Assembly: GCA_035359995.1 (NCBI GenBank)
Contig: DAORZT010000013.1
Location: forward strand, 1-49,202
Origin: JAKPCT01 sp029553165
GTDB taxonomy: Bacteria; Bacillota; UBA4882; UBA8346
DNA: 49,202 bases
Direction of reading: 5' to 3'
Under the pieces are notes generated by a model. It did no database searches. It worked only from the letters and a program-made list of their open reading frames with translations, and was not told where the DNA came from. Positions 17,355-26,054 of the stretch are shown here, one piece after another. Made by a program: the position numbers and the translations under genes. Within the stretch, counting starts at the first letter, position 1, and each line of letters begins with the position of its first letter.

Positions 17355-18229
17355 TATTTATTACTTTCAGGGCTGTTTATTAGCCCTACATTCTCCTGTT
17401 TAGTTTTGATAACATAAACAATTTTAAGCTGACTAAGATTAACTGCCGGTTTTAACGAAGCCTTAGAGACTAAATCATTGGAACCCTTATTCAAATTAAC
17501 AATTTTGCCGATTGGTATTCCTTTCGGAAATTTATTGCTGGTTGCCGCAGTAACAACTAAATCATTCATTTTTAAATCAGCAAAATAACTATCAATTGCC
17601 GGTTTTACCGTACAGTAACCTAAATCTTCTCCGCCACCGGATACAATAACCATACTTCCAGTCCTGGCGATAACCCCGCCAATATAGTTGCCATCTCTGG
17701 CATCATTCAATAAAATCACTTCGGCTGATAGCGGGCGAACTTCACCAATTCTGCCAACAACACCATTGGGACTGATTACAGCCATATTCTTCTCTAATCC
17801 GTATCTATAACTACCTTTATTGATTGTTAACGTATGGTTCCAATTATTAGGATTGACTGCAATTACTTCAGCAACAACAATTTCATTGGTTTGACTGTTT
17901 TTAAAATCTAACGCTTCACGCAGGAGTATATTTTCTTCCTGTAATGATTCCAATTCTAATTGACGCACTTTTAAGTTAGCAATCTTTTTTTGCAGCCGTT
18001 CATTTTCAACCTTCAACTGGCCAAGTTTTGTAACAGTTTGCCAACTATCACTAATCACTCGTCCAACACTGTTAAAAATCGTCTCCAGTGGTGCAATCGC
18101 CGTATTAAAAAAATACTCAACCTTCCCTTCCTGCGGCCGTTCCCTTGAGGTAACAAACATCACCCAAGTCAGCAGGAGGAAGATAAGGGCTATTAATAAA
18201 AAGCGTTTATTTGCAAATAAATTCAACAA
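17354..18229 (-). CDS. mreC: Rod shape-determining protein MreC
   Basis: Bitopic elongasome protein whose extracytoplasmic beta-domains organise PBP2. Residues 8-26 form the N-terminal membrane segment, about 68-105 a coiled coil (LKVENERLQKKIANLKV), and the rest the two beta-barrel domains, including NPNNWNHTLTINKGS and GVVGRIGEV. Length 291 is typical. The apparent start is TTG 18229, with AAGGGTGA upstream; it lies 15 nt after mreB. The overlap with mreD at the 3' end supports coupled translation. Confidence 0.93.
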   Translation of the reverse strand: MLNLFANKRFLLIALIFLLLTWVMFVTSRERPQEGKVEYFFNTAIAPLETIFNSVGRVISDSWQTVTKLGQLKVENERLQKKIANLKVRQLELESLQEENILLREALDFKNSQTNEIVVAEVIAVNPNNWNHTLTINKGSYRYGLEKNMAVISPNGVVGRIGEVRPLSAEVILLNDARDGNYIGGVIARTGSMVIVSGGGEDLGYCTVKPAIDSYFADLKMNDLVVTAATSNKFPKGIPIGKIVNLNKGSNDLVSKASLKPAVNLSQLKIVYVIKTKQENVGLINSPESNK

Positions 18230-18244
18230 TTGAAGGTCACCCTT

Positions 18245-19282
18245 TTATGCCATCTTTTTATTGGATTTCAACCTTCTTAAATCATGATAATTTCGTTCTA
18301 AAGCAATTCCTGTACCGCGTGCAACACAAGTTAACGGATCTTCAGCCACTTGTACCGGCATTCCAGTTTCTTCAGAAAGGAGTCGGTCAATTCCTCTTAA
18401 TAAAGAACCTCCTCCAGACATAACAATCCCTTTATCAAGAATATCTGCTGCCAGTTCGGGTGGAGTCCGCTCCAAAGTAAGCTTTACTGCTTCTACAATA
18501 TTCGAAACCGGCTCAGATAATGCCTCCTGGATTTCCTGATTTGATACATGGATTGTTTTCGGCAGACCGGTTAACAGATCGCGGCCCCTGACTTCCATCG
18601 TCTCGGTACGAGCATCAGGATAAGCCGAACCAATCTCTTTTTTAATATCTTCCGCGGTCCTTTCTCCGATCATCAGATTATAATTCCGTTTAATATAATG
18701 AATAATGGCTTCGTTCATTTCATCTCCGGCAACTCTGATTGAACGACTGGAAACAATGCCACCCAATGAAATTACGGCTACTTCAGTGGTACCACCACCG
18801 ATATCAACGATTAAGTTTCCCGTTGGTTCCTCAACTTGTAATCCGGCACCGATTGCCGCCGCCATTGGTTCTTCAATCAAATAAACTTCTCTGGCACCAG
18901 CCTGTAGTCCGGCATCCATAACCGCTCGCTTCTCAACCTCAGTTACACCGGATGGAACTCCAATGATCACCCGGGGTGATAAAATACCAACATTTTTACC
19001 GGCTTTTTTGATAAAATGCTGTAACATCTGTTCGGTAACCTCAAAGTCGGCAATAACACCGTCTTTCATCGGTCGGACCGCGATTATATTACCGGGTGTC
19101 CGGCCGACCATCTGCTTCGCTTCATTTCCAACCGCGAAAATATTATTGGTATCTTTTTGAAGCGCAACTACAGTAGGTTCCTGTAAGACAACCCCTCTTC
19201 CTTTTACATAAACCAATGTATTGGCGGTACCAAGATCGATTCCCATATCCGAAGCAAATCGTCCAAAGAGTGCTTTTAACAT
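18245..19282 (-). CDS. mreB: Rod shape-determining actin homologue MreB
   Basis: Cytoplasmic actin-like ATPase that forms membrane-associated filaments guiding side-wall synthesis. Nucleotide-binding motifs are clear: phosphate 1 MGIDLGTANTLVYV, phosphate 2 IVDIGGGTTEVAVI, and the adenosine motif VMSGGGSLLRG. Length 345 is usual. ATG 19282 lies behind GGAAGGAGCATCATTACA. It follows radC by about 45 nt in the order maf-radC-mreB, common to clostridia. A product starting MLKALFGRF has the short hydrophobic N-terminus often found in MreB. Confidence 0.96.
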   Translation of the reverse strand: MLKALFGRFASDMGIDLGTANTLVYVKGRGVVLQEPTVVALQKDTNNIFAVGNEAKQMVGRTPGNIIAVRPMKDGVIADFEVTEQMLQHFIKKAGKNVGILSPRVIIGVPSGVTEVEKRAVMDAGLQAGAREVYLIEEPMAAAIGAGLQVEEPTGNLIVDIGGGTTEVAVISLGGIVSSRSIRVAGDEMNEAIIHYIKRNYNLMIGERTAEDIKKEIGSAYPDARTETMEVRGRDLLTGLPKTIHVSNQEIQEALSEPVSNIVEAVKLTLERTPPELAADILDKGIVMSGGGSLLRGIDRLLSEETGMPVQVAEDPLTCVARGTGIALERNYHDLRRLKSNKKMA

Positions 19283-19325
19283 TGTAATGATGCTCCTTCC
19301 AAATCATAATGAATAATTAATATGT

Positions 19326-20015
19326 TTAGATGCTTAAATAACCTTGCTCTTTCAAACTTACATACCGGTTATCACCAAAAATTACATGATCAATGATTTC
19401 TATCCCTAATATCTGACCAGCTTCACGCAGTCTGTTTGTCAATAAAATATCCTCCCGGCTCGGAGTTGGATCCCCGCTGGGATGATTATGGGATAATATC
19501 AAACTGGCAGTACTCGACTTCACTGCTTCCTTAAATACTTCCCGGGGGTGAACTGGTGAAGAACTCAGGATTCCAATGGCAGTTGTTTCAACCTTGATAA
19601 CCTGATTTTTAGTATTTAAGTGAACAACTTTAAAATGTTCACGGTCAAGATCCTGATAATTAGCTTTTAACAGCTCAAACACGTCTTGAGGTTTTTTAAT
19701 CACTGGCGCTTGTACCGGATTACTGGTTAAAACCCTCCTTCCCAATTCAAATGCCGCTTTCAACTGTATTGCTTTCGCTTGGCCAACACCTTTACATTCG
19801 GCAATTTGAGCACAAGAAGCTTTGGCCAAACTTCGTAAATCTTTGAATTTTAATAATAATTCTTCAGCCACTGCCAATGCAGTACGGTTTGACGAGCCAG
19901 TTCGCAAAATAATTGCAATTAATTCGGCAGCAGCTAGATTTTCTGCTCCATAATGAAGTAACCGCTCTCGCGGGCGTTCCTCCAGGGGCAGGTCTTTAAG
20001 CGTCTGCTTCTCCAC
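19326..20015 (-). CDS. radC: RadC-family JAB-domain protein
   Basis: Annotated in the family as DNA repair protein RadC, though a repair role is poorly supported experimentally. Residues about 1-85 hold a helix-hairpin-helix-like region (CKGVGQAKAIQLKAAFELG). The C-terminal MPN/JAB metalloprotease-like domain carries the complete metal motif SHNHPSGDPTPSRED and an upstream catalytic-type Glu near VHPREVFKEA. The start is GTG 20015, six nt after the maf stop and preceded by GAGG, so translation is probably coupled. Length 229 is standard. Confidence 0.93.
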   Translation of the reverse strand: MEKQTLKDLPLEERPRERLLHYGAENLAAAELIAIILRTGSSNRTALAVAEELLLKFKDLRSLAKASCAQIAECKGVGQAKAIQLKAAFELGRRVLTSNPVQAPVIKKPQDVFELLKANYQDLDREHFKVVHLNTKNQVIKVETTAIGILSSSPVHPREVFKEAVKSSTASLILSHNHPSGDPTPSREDILLTNRLREAGQILGIEIIDHVIFGDNRYVSLKEQGYLSI

Positions 20016-20020
20016 CGTCT

Positions 20021-20614
20021 TTACCTCAACACTTGGGAATTTGATATCTTTTGCAACATAACGATCAGTTTACTAATCGGAAGCCCAACAACATTAAAAT
20101 AACAACCATCTATTCTTTCAACAAAAATTGCACCCCGGCCTTGAATCCCATAAGCTCCCGCTTTATCAAATGGTTCGCCGGAAGCAACATATTCTTCAAT
20201 CTCTTTTTGGGACAGTTCCCGAAACTTCACTTTAGTTTCAACTACTTCCGCAAAAACCCGGTTTTCAGGTAGATCAATAACTGCTAATCCGGTATAAACC
20301 GAATGTTCTTTACCACTTAACATTGTCAACATTGTTATTGCTTCAGTTGTCCCTCTTGGTTTACCCAGGATCTCTTCATCCAATACAACAACTGTATCAG
20401 CGCCAATAACATACCCCGACTCGATCTGCGCGGCTACATTTTCAGCTTTTAACTTGGCAAGCTGCAATACCAAATCCTCGGGTGAATTATGTTGAATCAA
20501 ACTCTCATCAACATCACTTGGAACAACCCGAAATGACAATCCAACTTGTTTTAACAATTCTGCCCTTCTTGGAGAAGCAGAAGCCAATGTGATCTCTTTC
20601 ATGGTCTCTTTCAT
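20021..20614 (-). CDS. maf: Maf-family nucleoside triphosphate pyrophosphatase
   Basis: House-cleaning pyrophosphatase that hydrolyses non-canonical or m5U/dTTP-type nucleotides and is linked to septum control in Bacillus. The signature LASASPRRAELLKQVGL is at the N-terminus, followed by SDVDE, GADTVVVLDEEILGKP, and KAGAYGIQGRGA. All expected catalytic residues (Ser/Arg/Lys in SPRR, Glu, Asp) are present. Length 197. Two in-frame ATGs lie four codons apart (20614 and 20602), and neither has an ideal ribosome binding site; the second gives the more typical N-terminus. It sits 6 nt upstream of radC and 6 nt after the DUF4321 gene. Confidence 0.93.
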   Translation of the reverse strand: MKETMKEITLASASPRRAELLKQVGLSFRVVPSDVDESLIQHNSPEDLVLQLAKLKAENVAAQIESGYVIGADTVVVLDEEILGKPRGTTEAITMLTMLSGKEHSVYTGLAVIDLPENRVFAEVVETKVKFRELSQKEIEEYVASGEPFDKAGAYGIQGRGAIFVERIDGCYFNVVGLPISKLIVMLQKISNSQVLR

Positions 20615-20620
20615 AGAATT

Positions 20621-20875
20621 CTATAATCTGCGATATACAATAAAAGCAAAGACAACTCCTAATATTGTTGCCAAATTAAGATGAATTTTAAACCCAAAAG
20701 TTAACGAAAATGCATTTGCAAGCTTAAATGTTTGGGGATCGATCTCTGCGGTTGCCCCTTTAGCAATTAATGGAAAGTACGGCCTTAATATTTCGCCTAA
20801 AATTGAGCCACAGATAAAACCAATTAATAATAAGACTATCAACAAAACCCAATTATTTTTAGCAGCACTTGCCAT
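20621..20875 (-). CDS. DUF4321 small membrane protein
   Basis: Eighty-four residues with a membrane segment near each end (about 9-27 and 64-80) and a short loop with RPYFPLIAKG between them. This fits DUF4321, a small family found next to maf/radC in clostridia; its function is not established. ATG 20875 is preceded by GGGAAGG at 8 nt. It is the first gene of the maf-radC-mreBCD-mrdA run, so it may take part in, or just be co-expressed with, envelope elongation. Confidence 0.8.
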   Translation of the reverse strand: MASAAKNNWVLLIVLLLIGFICGSILGEILRPYFPLIAKGATAEIDPQTFKLANAFSLTFGFKIHLNLATILGVVFAFIVYRRL

Positions 20876-21019
20876 TAATACACCTTCCCATCATTGCGAA
20901 TCAATTCCACATTTAATTGATAAAATCCTTTTTCATTTTTAAAAACTAAGTAAATTCATCTGGAAACTCTGCCGTTAAATGTCATCTTCTTAATAAATTT
21001 ACTGCGACAAACTGATAAA

Positions 21020-21038
21020 CGGCCTGATATAAGGCCGC
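21020..21038 (-). terminator. Possible terminator after the SGNH hydrolase gene
   Basis: On the minus strand hairpin GGCC-TTATATCA-GGCC (with a flanking CGGC context), followed by GTTTATCAGTTTG. The stem is short and the T-tract broken, so the site is weak. Confidence 0.4.
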
Positions 21039-21073
21039 TTCATTCGCTTCGTAAGGATAAGTTAATCAACAAA

Positions 21074-22063
21074 TCATTTACTGCCAAAAACTTCTTTAAT
21101 AAAGTTTATTGCCAAAATAAACTGCCCTCCCGCATCCGGATGCAGTTCATCGGGAAGATATTGGGATTCGTTAATGCCAAACAACTTATGACCGTCAATA
21201 TATTGAATCTTCGTTTCTTCACGGCTATTAAACCTTTGAACAACATCTGCAACAATCGCCCTGATATCTTTGAGACTCATCCCCGAATTACCCTTTACAT
21301 CTTCACGTGGGGGACTGAAGATTGGAGATATTATAGTCAATGGAGTACGATAATGTTTTTCTTTAATTATCTGGATCGCCCCGATCAAATTGGCGGTGAA
21401 TGTCCTTTCGGTCAGATCGCCATCATAAATATTAATTCCAACTTCCAAACTGATAAAATCCGCCGGTAAATCTCTGATTAAACGGGCAATCATTGGGTCA
21501 AGCTTACATTCGCCTGCAAAACCCAGATTGGTTAAGTTCAACCCTAAACGTTGCGCGACCATTCCGGTCCAGATCTTCGAGGCTGATTCGGCTTCTTTAG
21601 CTTGACTGATTGAACTTCCATAATGAATCCATCGGTTTTTCTTTACAGAAACTTGAGGCAAAATTCCAATCTTCGCTCCCGGTTCAGTCAAAACCCGTTT
21701 TAATTTGGTTTGATAACGATGGTCAAGCCAGATTTCAATATCCTTATTGCCCGGCGGTAACATATTAAAGACAATTTGGTTCGAAGTCGGATCAACTTTG
21801 GCTTCCTGAATAAAAAGCCCATCTACAAACAGATCCACCTTCATATCACTCGCCGGTTCTTCCAATTCTAATGCCAGTTCCAGTGAACTGGTGGAGAATA
21901 CCAATCTGACTCCTGTGCTTTCGGAAGCCCGCTCTGTTAAACCAGGATAGAGATCAAGCCTTTCACAGTCAATTCGCCATGGCATAACCCAGTCAGCGGT
22001 CTGTTTTACAGAGATGCACCCTTCAAAGGTAAAAACTTTATCTTGATATGAATAACTTTGCAT
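21074..22063 (-). CDS. SGNH/GDSL-type esterase with N-terminal beta domain
   Basis: Predicted serine hydrolase acting on an acyl or acetyl ester, perhaps of a carbohydrate. Residues 1-140 resemble the beta-sandwich that precedes the catalytic domain in several carbohydrate esterases. The SGNH blocks follow: GSSIS with nucleophile Ser151, Gly in NLGFAGECK, Asn211 in EVGINIYDG, and the Asp-x-x-His pair in DELHPDAGG near the C-terminus. There is no signal peptide, so it is probably cytoplasmic. The substrate is not determinable. ATG 22063 has CAGGTGATAAA upstream. It appears to be a single-gene unit. Confidence 0.85.
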   Translation of the reverse strand: MQSYSYQDKVFTFEGCISVKQTADWVMPWRIDCERLDLYPGLTERASESTGVRLVFSTSSLELALELEEPASDMKVDLFVDGLFIQEAKVDPTSNQIVFNMLPPGNKDIEIWLDHRYQTKLKRVLTEPGAKIGILPQVSVKKNRWIHYGSSISQAKEAESASKIWTGMVAQRLGLNLTNLGFAGECKLDPMIARLIRDLPADFISLEVGINIYDGDLTERTFTANLIGAIQIIKEKHYRTPLTIISPIFSPPREDVKGNSGMSLKDIRAIVADVVQRFNSREETKIQYIDGHKLFGINESQYLPDELHPDAGGQFILAINFIKEVFGSK

Positions 22064-22320
22064 TTTATCACCTGTCTACAAGCCTTTTACTGTAAATAAT
22101 TAAAACATTCTGTACTAGTTTCAGAAATCCTGTTAATTATTGCGAAAAATATCACTAATATTTTAACTTTATAATAATAAAATAAAAAACACAGGGTCTT
22201 AAACAAAAGAGTCCGTACAATTGCTTAATAACAAGCAAGTTTAGCATTTAGTCTTTATCACAATCTTTATGAGTATTCTCAGTATTTTGCTTACTGCTTC
22301 AACAGGATTTTTTATCTTCA

Positions 22321-22404
22321 CTACCGAATTATTTTTTTATCATTTAACTTGATTGAATATTTCGCTTCAATCAAGCGAATCTCTTCAATTTTTTCTTTCC
22401 ACAT
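22321..22404 (-). CDS. Putative 27-residue small protein
   Basis: The minus strand carries GGGAGGAG three nt before ATG 22404, then 27 codons to TAG. The peptide starts MWKEKIEEIRLIEAKYS and ends LNDKKIIR: charged, helical, no membrane segment. The unusually good ribosome binding site is the main support. It lies between the ppdK terminator and the SGNH gene. It might be a genuine small protein or the remnant of a longer gene. No function can be suggested. Confidence 0.4.
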   Translation of the reverse strand: MWKEKIEEIRLIEAKYSIKLNDKKIIR

Positions 22405-22479
22405 TGACTCCTCCCGATATTATTTATTCTTCTTTTGGATATCGATTTTTCAAACGTTTTCCTTTAATAATATTAACTA

Positions 22480-22510
22480 AAACGGGAATGATGTAAAATC
22501 ATTCCCGTTT
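22480..22510 (-). terminator. Rho-independent terminator after ppdK
   Basis: Perfect 13-bp stem, AAACGGGAATGAT with its complement, around the loop TTTAC, and a TTTTAGTTAATATT tail on the minus strand. It lies about 30 nt past the ppdK stop. Confidence 0.85.
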
Positions 22511-22540
22511 ATTGTTAATAACTAAAAATTAAATGTTATC

Positions 22541-25183
22541 TTACTTCTGACCCAAGTCTCCTTCTTTTTTAACTGCAGCTTGTGCAGCAGCCAACCGAGC
22601 AATTGGAACCCGGAAAGGTGAGCAAGATACATAGTTCAAACCAACTTTATGGCAGAACTCAACTGAAGAAGGATCGCCACCATGTTCACCACAGATACCA
22701 AGTTTAATATCCGGGCGGGTTTGTTTACCAAGTTTAACTGCTGTTTCAACCAATTTACCAACACCGGTTTGATCTAACCGTGCAAATGGATCGGATTCAT
22801 AAATCTTCTTGTTGTAGTATTCTTCTAAGAATTTACCGGCATCATCACGGCTAAATCCAAAGGTCATTTGGGTTAAGTCATTGGTACCGAAGGAGAAAAA
22901 TTCTGCTTCTTTAGCAATTTCATCTGCAGTTAAAGCAGCTCTTGGAATCTCAATCATGGTTCCGACTTTGTACTCGAGTTTAACACCGGCTTTAGCGATT
23001 ACCTCATCAGCAGTCTTTACAACTACATCTTTAACATACTTCAACTCTTTGACTTCGCCAACAAGCGGAATCATAATCTCAGGTACAACGTTCATTCCTT
23101 TGTTATTTACGTTAATTGCAGCTTCAATAACTGCACGGGTTTGCATCTCGGCAATCTCTGGGTATGTTACTGCCAAACGGCAACCACGGTGACCCATCAT
23201 TGGGTTAAACTCATGGAGATCAGCAATAATACCTTTCAATTCTTCAAAGCTTAAGCCCATTTCTTTAGCCAATGCTTTGATATCTTCATCTTCTTGTGGT
23301 AAGAATTCATGGAGTGGAGGATCCAGGAAACGAATTGTTACCGGATAACCCTTCATTTCAGTGAACAGACCTTCAAAATCACTGCGTTGCATCGGCAGTA
23401 ATTTTTCTAATGCTTTACGACGCTGTTCTTCAGTCCGGGCAACGATCATTTCACGCATTGCAGGAATACGATCGGCTTCAAAGAACATGTGCTCGGTACG
23501 GCAAAGTCCGATACCTTCAGCTCCAAAGTTGATCGCTACTCTTGCATCGGCTGGAGTATCAGCATTGGTACGTACTTTAAGGACGCGGAGTTCGTCAGCC
23601 CAACTCATTAAGGTTGCAAAATCACCGGTCATTTGTGGCTCAATAGTCGGTAACTTTTCACCATAAACATTTCCGGTAGTACCGTCTAATGAAATCCAAT
23701 CACCTTCATTATAGCGTTTGCCATTTTTATCAATGAAGTATTTCTCTTCTTCGTTGATCTTAATCTCGCCACAACCGGCAACACAACAGGTTCCCATACC
23801 ACGGGCAACTACTGCGGCGTGAGAAGTCATTCCACCACGGCCGGTAAGAATACCTTGAGCGACATGCATACCTTCGATATCTTCCGGTGAAGTCTCCAAG
23901 CGGACCAAGATAACTTGTTTCTCACCATTTTTATAGGCATTAACTGCATCTTCAGCTTCGAAGTAAACTTTACCGGTAGCAGCACCTGGAGAAGCAGGAA
24001 GACCTTTAGCAACAGGAGTTGCTGCTTTTAACGCATTTGGTTCAAAGTTAGGATGTAAGAGTGCATCTAATTGTTTTGGGTCAACCTTCATGATTGCTTC
24101 TTCTTTGGTGACCATTCCTTCATTTACCAAATCAACGGCAATCTTTAATGCTGCAGCTGCAGTACGTTTACCATTACGGGTTTGCAACATAAAGAGTTTT
24201 CCTCTTTCGATGGTGAACTCCATATCTTGCATATCACGATAATGCTTCTCTAATTTCTCGGCAATTTCAAGGAATTGATTGTAAGCATCAGGATTAATCT
24301 CTTTCAATTGGTCAATTGATTGCGGAGTTCTGATACCTGCAACAACGTCTTCACCTTGTGCATTCATCAAGAACTCACCGTAGAGTTTCTTCTCACCGGT
24401 AGATGGGTTACGGGTAAAGGCAACACCGGTTCCGGAATCATTACCCATGTTACCATAGACCATCTCTTGAACGTTTACTGCGGTACCCCAGTCACCAGGG
24501 ATATCATTTAAACGGCGGTATACAATCGCCCGTGGGTTGTCCCAGGAACGGAAAACAGCCTTAACTGCTTCCATCAATTGAACTTTAGGATCTTGCGGGA
24601 ATTCAAAACCTTTCTCTTGTTTGAAGAGTTCTTTATAACGGCGGACTACTTCTTTTAAGTGATCAGCGGTTAAATCAGTATCAAAATGAGCGTTGTTTTC
24701 TTCTTTAACTGCATCTAAAATCTTTTCAAATTTTGGCTTTTCAACTTCCATAACAACATCGCTGAACATTTGGATAAAGCGGCGATAACTGTCATAAGCA
24801 AATCTTGGGTTATTGGTAAGTTTTGCCAAACCCTCAACAACAATATCATTTAAACCAAGGTTCAAAATGGTGTCCATCATTCCAGGCATTGAAGCTCTTG
24901 CTCCGGAACGGACGGATACTAAAAACGGATTGTTCGGATCACCAAATTTTTTACCAACAATGGTTTCAGTCTTAGCTAAAGCTTCATAGATTTGATCTTC
25001 CACTTCTTTAGCTATGACTTTACCGTCAGCATAATATTTGGTACAAGCTTCAGTAGTAACAGTAAATCCCCGTGGAACTGGCAGTCCTAAACCAGTCATT
25101 TCAGCTAAGTTAGCTCCTTTACCACCTAAAAGGTTACGCATTGAAGCATTACCTTCACTGAATAAGTAAACGTACTTGGTCAA
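22541..25183 (-). CDS. ppdK: Pyruvate, phosphate dikinase
   Basis: Interconverts pyruvate, ATP and phosphate with PEP, AMP and PPi; in fermentative anaerobes it serves glycolysis or gluconeogenesis. The 880-residue protein has the N-terminal ATP-grasp domain (GGKGANLAEM, SVRSGARASMPGMMDT), the swivelling phosphohistidine domain with the catalytic His in GGMTSHAAVVARGMG, and the C-terminal PEP/pyruvate TIM barrel ending with GICGEHGGDPSSVEF. Full length and no missing motif. The start is TTG 25183, supported by AGGAGG seven nt upstream; no ATG fits. The gene is monocistronic with its own terminator. No gene for the DUF299 PPDK regulatory kinase is next to it. Confidence 0.97.
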   Translation of the reverse strand: MTKYVYLFSEGNASMRNLLGGKGANLAEMTGLGLPVPRGFTVTTEACTKYYADGKVIAKEVEDQIYEALAKTETIVGKKFGDPNNPFLVSVRSGARASMPGMMDTILNLGLNDIVVEGLAKLTNNPRFAYDSYRRFIQMFSDVVMEVEKPKFEKILDAVKEENNAHFDTDLTADHLKEVVRRYKELFKQEKGFEFPQDPKVQLMEAVKAVFRSWDNPRAIVYRRLNDIPGDWGTAVNVQEMVYGNMGNDSGTGVAFTRNPSTGEKKLYGEFLMNAQGEDVVAGIRTPQSIDQLKEINPDAYNQFLEIAEKLEKHYRDMQDMEFTIERGKLFMLQTRNGKRTAAAALKIAVDLVNEGMVTKEEAIMKVDPKQLDALLHPNFEPNALKAATPVAKGLPASPGAATGKVYFEAEDAVNAYKNGEKQVILVRLETSPEDIEGMHVAQGILTGRGGMTSHAAVVARGMGTCCVAGCGEIKINEEEKYFIDKNGKRYNEGDWISLDGTTGNVYGEKLPTIEPQMTGDFATLMSWADELRVLKVRTNADTPADARVAINFGAEGIGLCRTEHMFFEADRIPAMREMIVARTEEQRRKALEKLLPMQRSDFEGLFTEMKGYPVTIRFLDPPLHEFLPQEDEDIKALAKEMGLSFEELKGIIADLHEFNPMMGHRGCRLAVTYPEIAEMQTRAVIEAAINVNNKGMNVVPEIMIPLVGEVKELKYVKDVVVKTADEVIAKAGVKLEYKVGTMIEIPRAALTADEIAKEAEFFSFGTNDLTQMTFGFSRDDAGKFLEEYYNKKIYESDPFARLDQTGVGKLVETAVKLGKQTRPDIKLGICGEHGGDPSSVEFCHKVGLNYVSCSPFRVPIARLAAAQAAVKKEGDLGQK

Positions 25184-25499
25184 TATAATACCTCCTCAAA
25201 TATAATGTTTTTATTTTTGTACCGAAATGATTTTGATTTAATTTAATACATTTCGATAATTTAAACATGGCAAATTATGGATGGGTCTATTGCCCAAAAC
25301 TTATGATTCTCTATTGTCTTGATAGATCCTTCTTAATTATTTTAAATTTTTCTTAATTGTAACTTTAATTTAACCTAAGAACCCCAAGTTATTAGATTTG
25401 ATATTTATTATAAACTTTTTTTTTGATATTATGTTTGTTAAGCACGTGATTAATCATAAAAAAATATTATTATTCAATTAAAGAAAGGGGAGAATTAAA
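25184..25499. other. Divergent promoter region between ppdK and the YfcE-type gene
   Basis: About 316 bp of AT-rich sequence between two divergently transcribed genes, so both promoters should lie here. I see only weak -10/-35 candidates, and no obvious operator palindrome or riboswitch. Confidence 0.5.
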
Positions 25500-26054
25500 G
25501 TGAAGATCGGAATCATTAGTGATACCCATGGTTCGGTTACCGCTTGGCAACTGGCTTGCGCCAATTGCTTTACCGATACGGATCTGATCGTCCATTGCGG
25601 TGATATTTTGTATCACGGACCACGCAATCCTCTGCCTGAAGGCCACAATCCAAGCGCACTGGCACAACAGCTCAATAGTTATTCCAAACCGATTATCTTT
25701 GCCAAAGGCAATTGCGATGCTGATGTCGATCAGCTATTGATCGATTTACCGATTGAAGCGCCTTATACCCACCTGATCACTCCGGATTACCGGATTTTGA
25801 TTCACCATGGTCATCAGTTCTCAGAGACGAATATTCCTGTCAAGACCAAGTCTCATTACAAGATTTCGATCTCGGGGCATACTCATATTCGACGGTGTGA
25901 AACTATTGATGGAATGGTTTTCATCAACCCGGGAAGTCCTGCATTGCCGAAAAATGAAGATAACATACCGACAGTAGCTGTCTTGGAAGGTTATGAAGTT
26001 AAATTTTTAAATATCTTAAATGGAAATATTGTTGCCTCATATAAATTCAGTTGA
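25500..26054 (+). CDS. yfcE: YfcE-type metallophosphoesterase
   Basis: Calcineurin-like phosphodiesterase of the YfcE/MJ0936 group, which hydrolyses small phosphodiesters in vitro; the physiological substrate is unclear. Metal-binding motifs are complete: D-x-H in GIISDTHG, GD in HCGDIL, GNCD in AKGNCDAD, and the late H and G-H-x-H in IHHGHQ and SGHTHIR. The ending FINPGSPALPKN is typical of the group. Length 184. The start is GTG 25500 behind AAAGGGGAG. It converges with ribF, and the two coding regions overlap by 8 bp. Confidence 0.9.
   Translation: MKIGIISDTHGSVTAWQLACANCFTDTDLIVHCGDILYHGPRNPLPEGHNPSALAQQLNSYSKPIIFAKGNCDADVDQLLIDLPIEAPYTHLITPDYRILIHHGHQFSETNIPVKTKSHYKISISGHTHIRRCETIDGMVFINPGSPALPKNEDNIPTVAVLEGYEVKFLNILNGNIVASYKFS

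Larger units (their letters stand above)
22064..22540. other. Intergenic region between SGNH and ppdK genes
   Basis: About 480 bp, very AT-rich. It contains the ppdK terminator (22480-22510) and one short ORF with a strong ribosome binding site (22321-22404), both described separately. I see no RNA gene or riboswitch fold that I can name in the remainder. Confidence 0.5.
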
